Below, in pieces: positions 57,197 through 64,000 of a stretch of DNA of 64,000 bases; position 1 is the first letter of the stretch, and each line of letters starts with the position of its first letter. Origin of the DNA: Collinsella sp. UBA6357 (GTDB lineage: Bacteria; Actinomycetota; Coriobacteriia; Coriobacteriales; Coriobacteriaceae); NCBI GenBank assembly GCA_002437815.1, contig DJRP01000032.1, positions 119,719-183,718 on the forward strand, in the 5' to 3' direction. The notes beneath the pieces are model-generated. The model had not been told where the DNA came from and did not search any database. It was given only the letters and a program-made list of their open reading frames with translations. The translations under genes and the position numbers were made by a program.

Positions 57197-58528
57197 TTAT
57201 GCCGGCATCGACATGATGGCGTCAAGCTCGGAGTCCACCTCGGGCAGGTGCTTGACCTTGAGCCTTTCGGCCAGCACACCGCGACACATCACGTGGAGCG
57301 GGTCGCGCAGGGCGCTTAGATCATCGAGCGGGTTGTCGCGAACCACCATGATGTCGGCCGATTTACCGCACTCCACGCTGCCGGTCTCGCTTGCCAGCCC
57401 CAACAGCTCGGCATTGACCTGCGTTGCCGTGTGCAAGGCAAACGCATTGCTCACGCCCACGTATTTGGCAAAATAGGCCACCTCGCGCCACATGTCGTAT
57501 TGAGTCACAAACGGACAGCTCGAATCAGTACCCAGACCCACTTTGATGCCCGCGTCGAGTGCCGCGCGGGCGCTCTCGATAATGCCCGCGCATACGATGT
57601 CGCCGTTCTTTTTCTGGGTGTCAGTCGAGTGCGTCTTGGCCGGATCCAGCAGCACAAACGGCAGCGCCGGGCTGATGGTGCACGTCACGCTGGGCCGGCG
57701 CCCCGCAAGCTGCGTGCCCGCCGCACCGCGATAGAGCTCCAAGATCTCAGGGGTCATGGGCGCACCGTGTTCGATCGTGTCGACACCGGCCTTGAGCGCC
57801 GTGGCCACACCCTCGGTGCTCTCGACATGGGCCATGACTGGCAGTCCCAGCCGATGCGCCTCAGCACACGCCGCCGCAGCGAGCTCAAGCGGCATGCGCA
57901 GCACGCCGGGCTCCCCCACCTTGGTCGCATCGAACACGCCGCCCGTCACAAAGAGCTTGATAACGTCGGCCCCACGCGCAAACAGGTCGCGCACCTGCTC
58001 GGCAGCTTCGTCCGGTGTAGTGGCGATCTGGGCAAAAAGCCCCGCACCATGCCCGTCTGGCACCGTGATACCCGTACCCGGAGCCACGATGCGCGGCCCC
58101 GCATACTTGCCCGCATCGATCGCGTTGCGCACGGCGATGTCGGCAAAGAGCGGGTCGCCGGCGCCGCGCACCGTCGTCACGCCGCTTGCCAGCTGCTGTT
58201 GCGCGCTCCCCTTGAGGATATGCCGCACGATGACACGCCCTACAGGGTTGTCGAGCTTCTTCATAAGAGCGCCCGCGTCGCCGGCCGAGACCGGCTTGCC
58301 CGACCCGCAGAAGTGTACATGCATGTTGATAAGGCCCGGGAGCAGATAGGCGCCTGCAAGATCGATAACTTTGGCTCCCGCCGGCGCCTGGGCCACCGCG
58401 CTCGGACCCACCCAGGTGATCACACCTTGCTCGACCACCACGGCACGGTTGCGCTGCGGTTCCATATGCTCGCTGCCATCCAAGACAGTCGCGTTGATAA
58501 ACATAACGGGACGAGATGCCGACACCAT
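57197..58528 (-). CDS. Amidohydrolase family protein (imidazolonepropionase/prolidase-like)
   Basis: A 443-residue metal-dependent hydrolase of the amidohydrolase superfamily. HxH at H70/H72 (INMHVHF), DVIKLFVTGG (candidate bridging Lys), VMAHVES, TIEHGA and GLGTDSS form the usual metal site. It resembles the group containing Xaa-Pro dipeptidases and cytoplasmic imidazolonepropionase-like enzymes; substrate unknown. The start is ATG 58528 with AAGGGAG; an ATG six codons upstream lacks a site. Monocistronic. Confidence 0.85.
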   Translation of the reverse strand: MVSASRPVMFINATVLDGSEHMEPQRNRAVVVEQGVITWVGPSAVAQAPAGAKVIDLAGAYLLPGLINMHVHFCGSGKPVSAGDAGALMKKLDNPVGRVIVRHILKGSAQQQLASGVTTVRGAGDPLFADIAVRNAIDAGKYAGPRIVAPGTGITVPDGHGAGLFAQIATTPDEAAEQVRDLFARGADVIKLFVTGGVFDATKVGEPGVLRMPLELAAAACAEAHRLGLPVMAHVESTEGVATALKAGVDTIEHGAPMTPEILELYRGAAGTQLAGRRPSVTCTISPALPFVLLDPAKTHSTDTQKKNGDIVCAGIIESARAALDAGIKVGLGTDSSCPFVTQYDMWREVAYFAKYVGVSNAFALHTATQVNAELLGLASETGSVECGKSADIMVVRDNPLDDLSALRDPLHVMCRGVLAERLKVKHLPEVDSELDAIMSMPA

Positions 58529-58605
58529 CGGAGCTCCCTTCGGCAAGGATTGTCAACACCTGTCCAATTATGACCTGTCCGACGACCATCCGCACCTTAC
58601 AATCA

Positions 58606-58745
58606 TCTGAGATTTGCACCGTTATCCTCTGTTTGAGCCTCCAACCTGTGCAGATCTCAGACAAACACTCGTGAGCTCCACCCATACGTCTGAGTTCTGC
58701 ACAGATTAACAGCCGCCGATTCGTCAATCTGTTCAAAACTCAGAC
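58606..58745. repeat. Two hairpins of a TCTGAG...GCACAGATT element
   Basis: TCTGAGATTTGCAC (58606) faces TGTGCAGATCTCAGA (about 58647-58661). GTCTGAGTTCTGCACAGATT (58688-58707) faces an imperfect inverse copy at 58726-58745. Related to 59865-59922. The gap 58529-58792 has no gene. Confidence 0.75.
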
Positions 58746-58792
58746 ACCCTGCCGCGGACCTCTATGGAGCTGCGCCACATCTAGACCCCGTA

Positions 58793-59863
58793 CTAGACCC
58801 CGTACCAGGATTCGCACCACTCGTTCGCCCGTTCCTTGCTCCTGGGCACCCCGGCACGCTCGAGCTTCTCGATCAACTTCTCTGGCTCCTTAAGCTCAGA
58901 GAACGAGAATCTCAACACCTTATGTCCCAACATCGTCAAATGTGATTCGCGCAAGCGCTCGGCCGCAAAGGCATCGATCGAAACCTCGCGGGCGCCGTCA
59001 TGCTCGACATAATATTTATCCAGCCCGTCAAGCTCGCCGATCAGTTGGGTTCCATCCTCAAGAACCCAAAGGTAGTCGACCCTAAAGGTCTTCTCGGGAT
59101 CCAAGGGGTCTACAAACTCGACCTGAAGGCGCGGCACCGCAAACCCGTATACGATAAAGAACGCCCGGAACCGTGATTCGCCTCCGTTCTCGGAAAGCCC
59201 GTCGGCATAACGCGCGATGCACAGCGCCCGCCGGATCCCTCTTCGCTTAGACGCGTGCTCTCGCAACCCCTGCATCAGGTCTTCACGGGTCGCATCCGTC
59301 CGTCGCAACGCAGAATCCGCGATCGCCAGACCAAACGAAAACGGCGCACGCAGCAGGCAATCCTCGACGGTGCGCCACAGTCCCGTCACGTAAACCCCCT
59401 CGTGTACCTCACAAGGCGGGCAGGCATCGGGACGCAGCAGACGAACAGGAGCCTTGAGCAGAGAGGGCTTGTTGCGCAGTACCAGATACCGAGGACCCAC
59501 CAGCGGATAGGGAACCTCCAGGCCCCAAACCAGCGCGGCGTCATAACCCCAGAACGACCAGGCGGGATGCAGCACAGAAAGGCCCTCGATCATCAACTTG
59601 GCTCGCTCCGCGACATTGAACGCTTTCCAATCCTCAGCCGCAACGAACAGGTTGTGCTCGGGCTCGATAATACCCTCAAGCTGCGCGTGACGCCTCAGCC
59701 ACATGGCATCCCTGTGCGTCGGCGGCACCAGCATGGCCCCCGCCGCACGTGCCCGTCCAAGTTGAACCAACACTCTGCGACGTGCCACGGTGTCGTAGTT
59801 TTTGGCTTTGACTCTTGTGCGATTCGAAGCGGACAACTCGACCACTCCCCATTTTTCGAGCAA
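58793..59863 (-). CDS. AbiEi/DUF559-like protein with probable PD-(D/E)XK fold at the C-terminus
   Basis: About 356 residues. The N-terminal two thirds look like a DNA-binding AbiEi-like region (RRRVLVQLGRARAAGAML; WGLEVPYPLVGPRYLVL). The C-terminus has FRVDYLW, IGELDGLDKYY and a late LTMLGHKVLRFSFSEL, the DUF559/Vsr-like layout with Asp and E-x-D as active-site candidates. Homologues are usually lone genes in actinobacteria. The start is uncertain: TTG at 59863 without a clear site, or a TTG nine codons in with GGGGAG upstream. Flanked by dispersed repeats on both sides. Confidence 0.65.
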   Translation of the reverse strand: MLEKWGVVELSASNRTRVKAKNYDTVARRRVLVQLGRARAAGAMLVPPTHRDAMWLRRHAQLEGIIEPEHNLFVAAEDWKAFNVAERAKLMIEGLSVLHPAWSFWGYDAALVWGLEVPYPLVGPRYLVLRNKPSLLKAPVRLLRPDACPPCEVHEGVYVTGLWRTVEDCLLRAPFSFGLAIADSALRRTDATREDLMQGLREHASKRRGIRRALCIARYADGLSENGGESRFRAFFIVYGFAVPRLQVEFVDPLDPEKTFRVDYLWVLEDGTQLIGELDGLDKYYVEHDGAREVSIDAFAAERLRESHLTMLGHKVLRFSFSELKEPEKLIEKLERAGVPRSKERANEWCESWYGV

Positions 59864-59864
59864 C

Positions 59865-59922
59865 GTCTTAGTTCTGCACAGATTGCGGCCCTTGATCCTT
59901 TAAATCTGTGCAGATCTAAGAC
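59865..59922. repeat. Inverted TCTTAG...GCACAGATT element
   Basis: GTCTTAGTTCTGCACAGATT (59865-59884) is inverted at 59903-59922 with one or two mismatches. Same family as 58606-58745. Confidence 0.8.
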
Positions 59923-59953
59923 CCCAGGCCCCGCCGCATGCGACTATCCACGT

Positions 59954-60655
59954 TCACGCATCGGGCTCGAGACTCCGAACTTTAAGCGTGGACGTATAGC
60001 GGCCATCGACGCCCATCACGTCATGCAGCAAGCGCAGGAAATAGCTCACACGGGCATAATCGATACCGTTATCCGGATCATCGTCATGAACATCACCGGG
60101 GCCATCGAGCATCGTCGCCGCCGCAGGTGCCACATCATAGAGCCGCAACTGCCCTACAGTGAGCCACGCACCGTCCACGCAAGCGATGTGCAATGCGACC
60201 ACGCCGTCACGCCAGCGGTCGACCTCGACCACATGCGGGTCGTAGACGTCGTAGCGCTTTCCGGTCCGCGTGTCACTCAGAACGCATACGCCGGTATCAG
60301 GATCCTTATCCAAAATGGAGAATCGGGAGAAATAGATCGAGTCACGCACCTGCGAGAGGCGCTCATGGGCGGCGCTCGACAGCGACGCGGGCGGTTCGTC
60401 CACATACAGTGCCAGCAGACTTAGGCCCCGACGATACGGCCGCTCAAAGAGCAGCCACTCGGTAAACGCCATATTGTTCGTAGTAATTTGCTCGATTGAA
60501 GGGGCTTCGGCCTCAAAGATCGCCGGCCGGACGATTACCTCGTATTGCTCGGCCGCCGCGTCGATATACTGAAACTTCCGTAGCGACCAATACCGCGCCA
60601 TATCGGCGATATCGTCGATAACAAGCTCAAGGTCCTTGTTGCGAGCAGATCTCAT
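59954..60655 (-). CDS. Hypothetical protein
   Basis: A 233-residue soluble acidic protein beginning MRSARNKDLELVIDDIADMA. No recognised motif, signal or membrane helix. GGAGG lies five bases before the ATG, a strong start. Some strand-rich sections (YDVYDPHVVEVDRW; GQLRLYDVAP). It lies 90 bp upstream of the AbiEi/DUF559-like gene on the same strand; an inverted repeat separates them, so cotranscription is uncertain. Confidence 0.7.
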   Translation of the reverse strand: MRSARNKDLELVIDDIADMARYWSLRKFQYIDAAAEQYEVIVRPAIFEAEAPSIEQITTNNMAFTEWLLFERPYRRGLSLLALYVDEPPASLSSAAHERLSQVRDSIYFSRFSILDKDPDTGVCVLSDTRTGKRYDVYDPHVVEVDRWRDGVVALHIACVDGAWLTVGQLRLYDVAPAAATMLDGPGDVHDDDPDNGIDYARVSYFLRLLHDVMGVDGRYTSTLKVRSLEPDA

Positions 60656-60901
60656 GACAGCCTCCTTGCGTCGATACTCAACACAAGGCTACGGTTGAGA
60701 CGGGCGGGCTGGGGCGCAACCGGCAAAGAAGACAAGGGCATGCAAACAAAGCGCCGACCACACGCTGACCAAATACCGAAAAGTTGCCACCAGCCGCTAC
60801 AAACTCGCAGCTCAGACGTTCGAACATGCAGGTCGAATGCCCAAGCGGTGCCCTCGCTACACACAAATAACGCAGCGGAAAGGCGTCAGACGCCGGCGAA
60901 C

Positions 60902-60941
60902 GAAAAGGCCGAGGCCAGCACACTGCAAGCCTCGGCTTTTC
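60902..60941 (-). terminator. Terminator of gltBD
   Basis: GAAAAGCCGAGGC pairs with GCCTCGGCCTTTTC on the minus strand (one bulged G), about 50 bases past the gltD stop. The rest of 60656-60992 holds no gene that could be supported. Confidence 0.8.
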
Positions 60942-60992
60942 AAGTTATGCCACCAAGCCGCCAGACGGGCGCTTGGCCGTAGAGAATCGATT

Positions 60993-62474
60993 CTACAGAT
61001 CGAGCGCGGCGGCAACCTCGGCCACACACGCAAGGGCGTCGGCCATGGCATTGACCACGAGCGAGCTGCCGTTGCGGGCGTCTCCGGCCACATAGACCGG
61101 CGCGGCATCCGTAGCAACGCCCTCGCCGTGTGCCGCCAAATGCGAACCGTCGGCCGCCATCACGGGCAGCGGGCGGCCCTGCGTGGCGACCGGCACCTTA
61201 AGCGCATCGAACACACCGTGCTCGGGGCCCGTAAAGCCGCAGGCGATGAGCACCAGCTGTGCGGGCACCTCGCGCTCGGTATCCATGCGGCGCTCGGGCT
61301 TGCCGGCCGACCAGTCCAGATCGACCACGCGCAGCCCCGCTGCGGCGCCCGATTTGTCGAGCACGACCTCGAGCGTGTCGATACCCCACTCGCGCATCTC
61401 GCCACCCATGGCGGCGATTGCCTCGGCCTGGCCGTAGTCGGTCTTTTTGACGTTGGGCCACTGCGGCCACGGGTTCGACGCGGCGCGCTTGTCGGGCGCG
61501 GCGGGCATGAACTCAAACTGGCGCACGCTCTTGGCGCCCTGGCGGACCGCTGTGCCCACGCAGTCGTTGCCGGTGTCGCCACCGCCGATGACCACGACAT
61601 CGAGGCCCTGGGCCGAGATCGCAGGCGCACCGCCGCCGAGCACAGAGCGAGTCGAGCTCGTAAGGTAGTCGACCGCATAGACCACGCCGGGCGCATCGAC
61701 ATTCTGAGCCGCCAGACCACGCGCCGCACGGGCGCCGGCAGCCACGACCACGGCATCGAAGTCGTCGAGCTTGGCCGCCACGGCGGGATCTGCCGCATCG
61801 GCGCCCAGCTCAAATGCTATACCGAGCTCGCGCATGAGCGCCACGCGGCGCTCAACCACCGACTTCTCGAGCTTCATGTTGGGGATGCCGTACATGAGCA
61901 GGCCGCCGGGACGGTCGTCGCGCTCAAAGACGGTGACGCGGGCACCGCGGCGAGCAAGCTCCCAAGCCGCGACCAGACCGGCCGGGCCCGAGCCCACCAC
62001 GGCAACCGTTGGCGCGTCCGGCGCCGCCGGTTCAAAGCGGCGCGGACCGCCATTTGCCCACTCGTGGTCGCTGATCGCACGCTCGTTGTCGTGGATCGTC
62101 GTGGGCTGCCCGTCGACCGATCCAAGGTTGCAGGCGGCCTCGCACAGTGCCGGGCACACGCGGCTCGTGAACTCGGGCATAGGAGAGGTGAGCGACAAGC
62201 GCTCGGCAGCCTCTTTCCAGCGGCCGCGATACACCAGCTCGTTCCACTCGGGAATCAGGTTGTGCAGCGGACAGCCGCTCGGACGGGCCTTGCCAAAGCT
62301 CGCACCCATCTGGCAAAACGCCACGCCGCACATCATGCAACGGCTGGCCTGGGCGCGGCGCGCGTCGTCATCGAGCTCCACGTAGAGTGGATCGAAGTCA
62401 CGGCTGCGCTCGTCCACGGGGCGTAGCTCATGGGCCACACGATCGATATCAAGAAAAGCACCGGGCTTGCCCAT
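60993..62474 (-). CDS. gltD: Glutamate synthase small subunit
   Basis: A 493-residue FAD/Fe-S flavoprotein passing NAD(P)H electrons to GltB. The N-terminal cysteine motifs (CMMCGVAFC ... GCPLHN; VCPALCEAAC) hold the two 4Fe-4S clusters; AVVGSGPAGLVAAW binds FAD and VVIGGGDTGNDC binds NAD(P)H. Length is typical. GGAGG lies 10 bases before the ATG, 5 bp after the gltB stop, so the two are cotranscribed. Confidence 0.94.
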   Translation of the reverse strand: MGKPGAFLDIDRVAHELRPVDERSRDFDPLYVELDDDARRAQASRCMMCGVAFCQMGASFGKARPSGCPLHNLIPEWNELVYRGRWKEAAERLSLTSPMPEFTSRVCPALCEAACNLGSVDGQPTTIHDNERAISDHEWANGGPRRFEPAAPDAPTVAVVGSGPAGLVAAWELARRGARVTVFERDDRPGGLLMYGIPNMKLEKSVVERRVALMRELGIAFELGADAADPAVAAKLDDFDAVVVAAGARAARGLAAQNVDAPGVVYAVDYLTSSTRSVLGGGAPAISAQGLDVVVIGGGDTGNDCVGTAVRQGAKSVRQFEFMPAAPDKRAASNPWPQWPNVKKTDYGQAEAIAAMGGEMREWGIDTLEVVLDKSGAAAGLRVVDLDWSAGKPERRMDTEREVPAQLVLIACGFTGPEHGVFDALKVPVATQGRPLPVMAADGSHLAAHGEGVATDAAPVYVAGDARNGSSLVVNAMADALACVAEVAAALDL

Positions 62475-62479
62475 GGTAC

Positions 62480-64000
62480 TTACGCCTCCTTCTTGGTCGA
62501 AGCGACGGCGGGAACCGTCACGTCAAAGCGCTCGACGGTTGCCGCGTCCGCGCGGCCGGTCACGATCTCAAACGCCAGCTCCTCGGCCTGCGCGTGGGTC
62601 TTTCCCGCCGCCTCGGCTGCCGCCACGATGTTCAGCACGCGCTCGTACTCGGTGGGGATGACCTTCACAAAGAACTTGGACATCTTCTCAAAGCTATAGA
62701 GCAGCTTGATGCCGCGCGGGCTCTGGGTGTTGTCGACGTGCTCCTGGATGAGCGAGCGGATCTGCTCGAGCTCCTCTGCCGTCGGTGCCTTGAGCTCGAC
62801 GCTCTCGTGGTTGGTGCGCGCATCGAGCGTGCCGTACTGGTCGAAGACATAGGCCACGCCGCCCGTCATGCCGGCGGCGAAGTTCTGGCCGACCTCGCCC
62901 AAGATGAGCGCCAGACCGCCGGTCATGTATTCGCAGCCGTGGTTGCCGCAACCCTCGACCACCACGGTGGCGCCGGAATTGCGCACGGCGAAGCGCTGGC
63001 CGGCAAGGCCGTTGATGAAGCCGCGCCCGCTCGTGGCGCCAAAGAAGGCCACGTTGCCCACGATGATGTTCTCATCGAACTTATACGTGGCGCGCGGGTT
63101 GGGTCGCACCGACACCTTGCCGCCCGAAAGCCCCTTGCCAAAGTAGTCGTTGGCGTCGCCACACACGTTGAGCGCGATACCGCGCGGCAAAAAGGCGCCA
63201 AAGCTCTGACCGGCAGAACCGTTGCAGTCGATCGTGATCGAGCCGTCGGGCAGTCCCTCGGGATGCGCCGTGGTCACGGCGTTGCCCAGGATGGTGCCCA
63301 CGCAGCGATTGACGTTGGCGATATCGGCATGGAAGCGGATCGGGCGCAGGTGTGCGCGGGCGTCTGCCGTGTAGGGCACGAACAGCGTGGAGTCGAGCGT
63401 CTTCTCGAGCTCGGAATCCGCCGCCATCTGGGGCAGGAAGTGACGGCCGTCGGCACCGGGGATATGGGCACCGAACTCGCAGGTACCGCTCGCCAGGACG
63501 GGCGACAAATCGAGCAGGTTGGCCTTGCGGTTGCCCGGCACCTCGATCTGGCGCAGGCACTCGGGATGGCCCACCATCTCATCGACGGCACGGAAGCCCA
63601 GGCGTGCCATGACCTCGCGCATCTGCTCGGCCACAAAGAGCATGAAGTGCTCCACGTGCTCGGGCTTGCCGCGGAAACCGTGGCGCAGGCGGCAGTTTTG
63701 GGTGGCGATGCCCGCCGGGCAGGTGTCCTGCTGGCAGTCGCGCTGCATGAGGCAGCCCATCGAGATGAGCGGCATGGTGGCAAAGCCAAACTCCTCGGCG
63801 CCGAGCAGGCAGGCCACGGCGACGTCGGTGCCGTCCATGAGCTTGCCGTCGGCCTCGAGCACCACGCGCGAGCGCAGGCCGTTTTGCAGCAGCGTCTGCT
63901 GGGCCTCGGCAAGCCCCAGCTCGAGCGGAAGGCCCGCATGCCAGATGGAATCGCGCTTGGCGGCACCCGAGCCGCCGTTGTGGCCGCTGATCAGGATCTT
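62480..64000 (-). CDS. gltB: Glutamate synthase large subunit (C-terminal part; runs off right edge)
   Basis: 506 codons plus stop in one frame reach the right edge. It begins with KILISGHNGGSGAAKR, from the FMN-binding barrel; the usual DGGTGA is varied here. HAGLPLELGLAE and the 3Fe-4S motif CLMQRDCQQDTCP (C-x5-C-x4-C) follow. The C-terminal beta-helix (CNGSAGQSFGAFLPRG; GKGLSGGKVSVRP) is complete. The glutaminase and central domains must lie beyond 64000. With gltD it converts glutamine plus 2-oxoglutarate to two glutamate. Confidence 0.94.
   Translation of the reverse strand, partial: KILISGHNGGSGAAKRDSIWHAGLPLELGLAEAQQTLLQNGLRSRVVLEADGKLMDGTDVAVACLLGAEEFGFATMPLISMGCLMQRDCQQDTCPAGIATQNCRLRHGFRGKPEHVEHFMLFVAEQMREVMARLGFRAVDEMVGHPECLRQIEVPGNRKANLLDLSPVLASGTCEFGAHIPGADGRHFLPQMAADSELEKTLDSTLFVPYTADARAHLRPIRFHADIANVNRCVGTILGNAVTTAHPEGLPDGSITIDCNGSAGQSFGAFLPRGIALNVCGDANDYFGKGLSGGKVSVRPNPRATYKFDENIIVGNVAFFGATSGRGFINGLAGQRFAVRNSGATVVVEGCGNHGCEYMTGGLALILGEVGQNFAAGMTGGVAYVFDQYGTLDARTNHESVELKAPTAEELEQIRSLIQEHVDNTQSPRGIKLLYSFEKMSKFFVKVIPTEYERVLNIVAAAEAAGKTHAQAEELAFEIVTGRADAATVERFDVTVPAVASTKKEA

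Overview
The window looks like a chromosomal segment of a high-GC, anaerobic gut actinobacterium of the Coriobacteriia, most like Collinsella. This is inferred from base composition, a YerC-type TrpR-like protein, a YgiQ radical SAM protein, WG-repeat and DUF6273-type exported proteins, many small zinc-ribbon membrane proteins, and dispersed palindromic intergenic repeats. No rRNA, tRNA, CRISPR array, transposase or prophage was recognised.

Layout. Positions 1-16.1 kb are ordinary chromosome: an AddB-like nuclease running off the left edge, YerC-like regulator, small holin-family membrane protein, Rrf2 regulator divergent from cysK, mnmA, an M42 peptidase, an iron alcohol dehydrogenase, a YoaK-family protein, YgiQ, a CPBP protease and a DEAD-box helicase. 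Positions 53.5-64 kb are again mostly housekeeping: a copper operon (CopA ATPase, CopZ-like chaperone, CsoR) behind a CsoR-type palindrome, a zinc-ribbon membrane protein, an amidohydrolase, an AbiEi/DUF559-like protein, a hypothetical protein, and gltD-gltB (gltB runs off the right edge).

Between them, 16.4-53.4 kb, lies an accessory island. It encodes three Ser/Thr protein kinases, a PP2C phosphatase, two FHA proteins, a ClpB-like AAA+ ATPase, an NrdG-like radical SAM protein, a TIR-DUF4357 protein beside a membrane protein with a nucleotide-binding fold and a RyR domain, WG-repeat and DUF6273-type exported proteins, zinc-ribbon membrane proteins and two EF-hand/LRR-like membrane proteins. 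Ten genes (47284 down to 33557) form one tightly packed operon.

Two observations tie the island together. First, a palindrome, TGTTGCGCAACA or a one-base variant, occurs ten times, always intergenic and only in the island. A -10-like hexamer begins exactly 22 nt downstream of the TTGCGCAA core in front of nearly every transcription unit, with one box firing both ways; this looks like a dedicated regulon. Second, two paralogous secreted DUF6273-type genes carry poly-G tracts (7 and 9 G) a few codons after a good start site; 8 G would put both in frame with a proper signal peptide, which suggests phase variation. One kinase carries the same exported domain as its outside portion, so the island may sense or present a variable surface protein family and relay it through phosphothreonine/FHA signalling to an AAA+ machine. 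That last step is inference.
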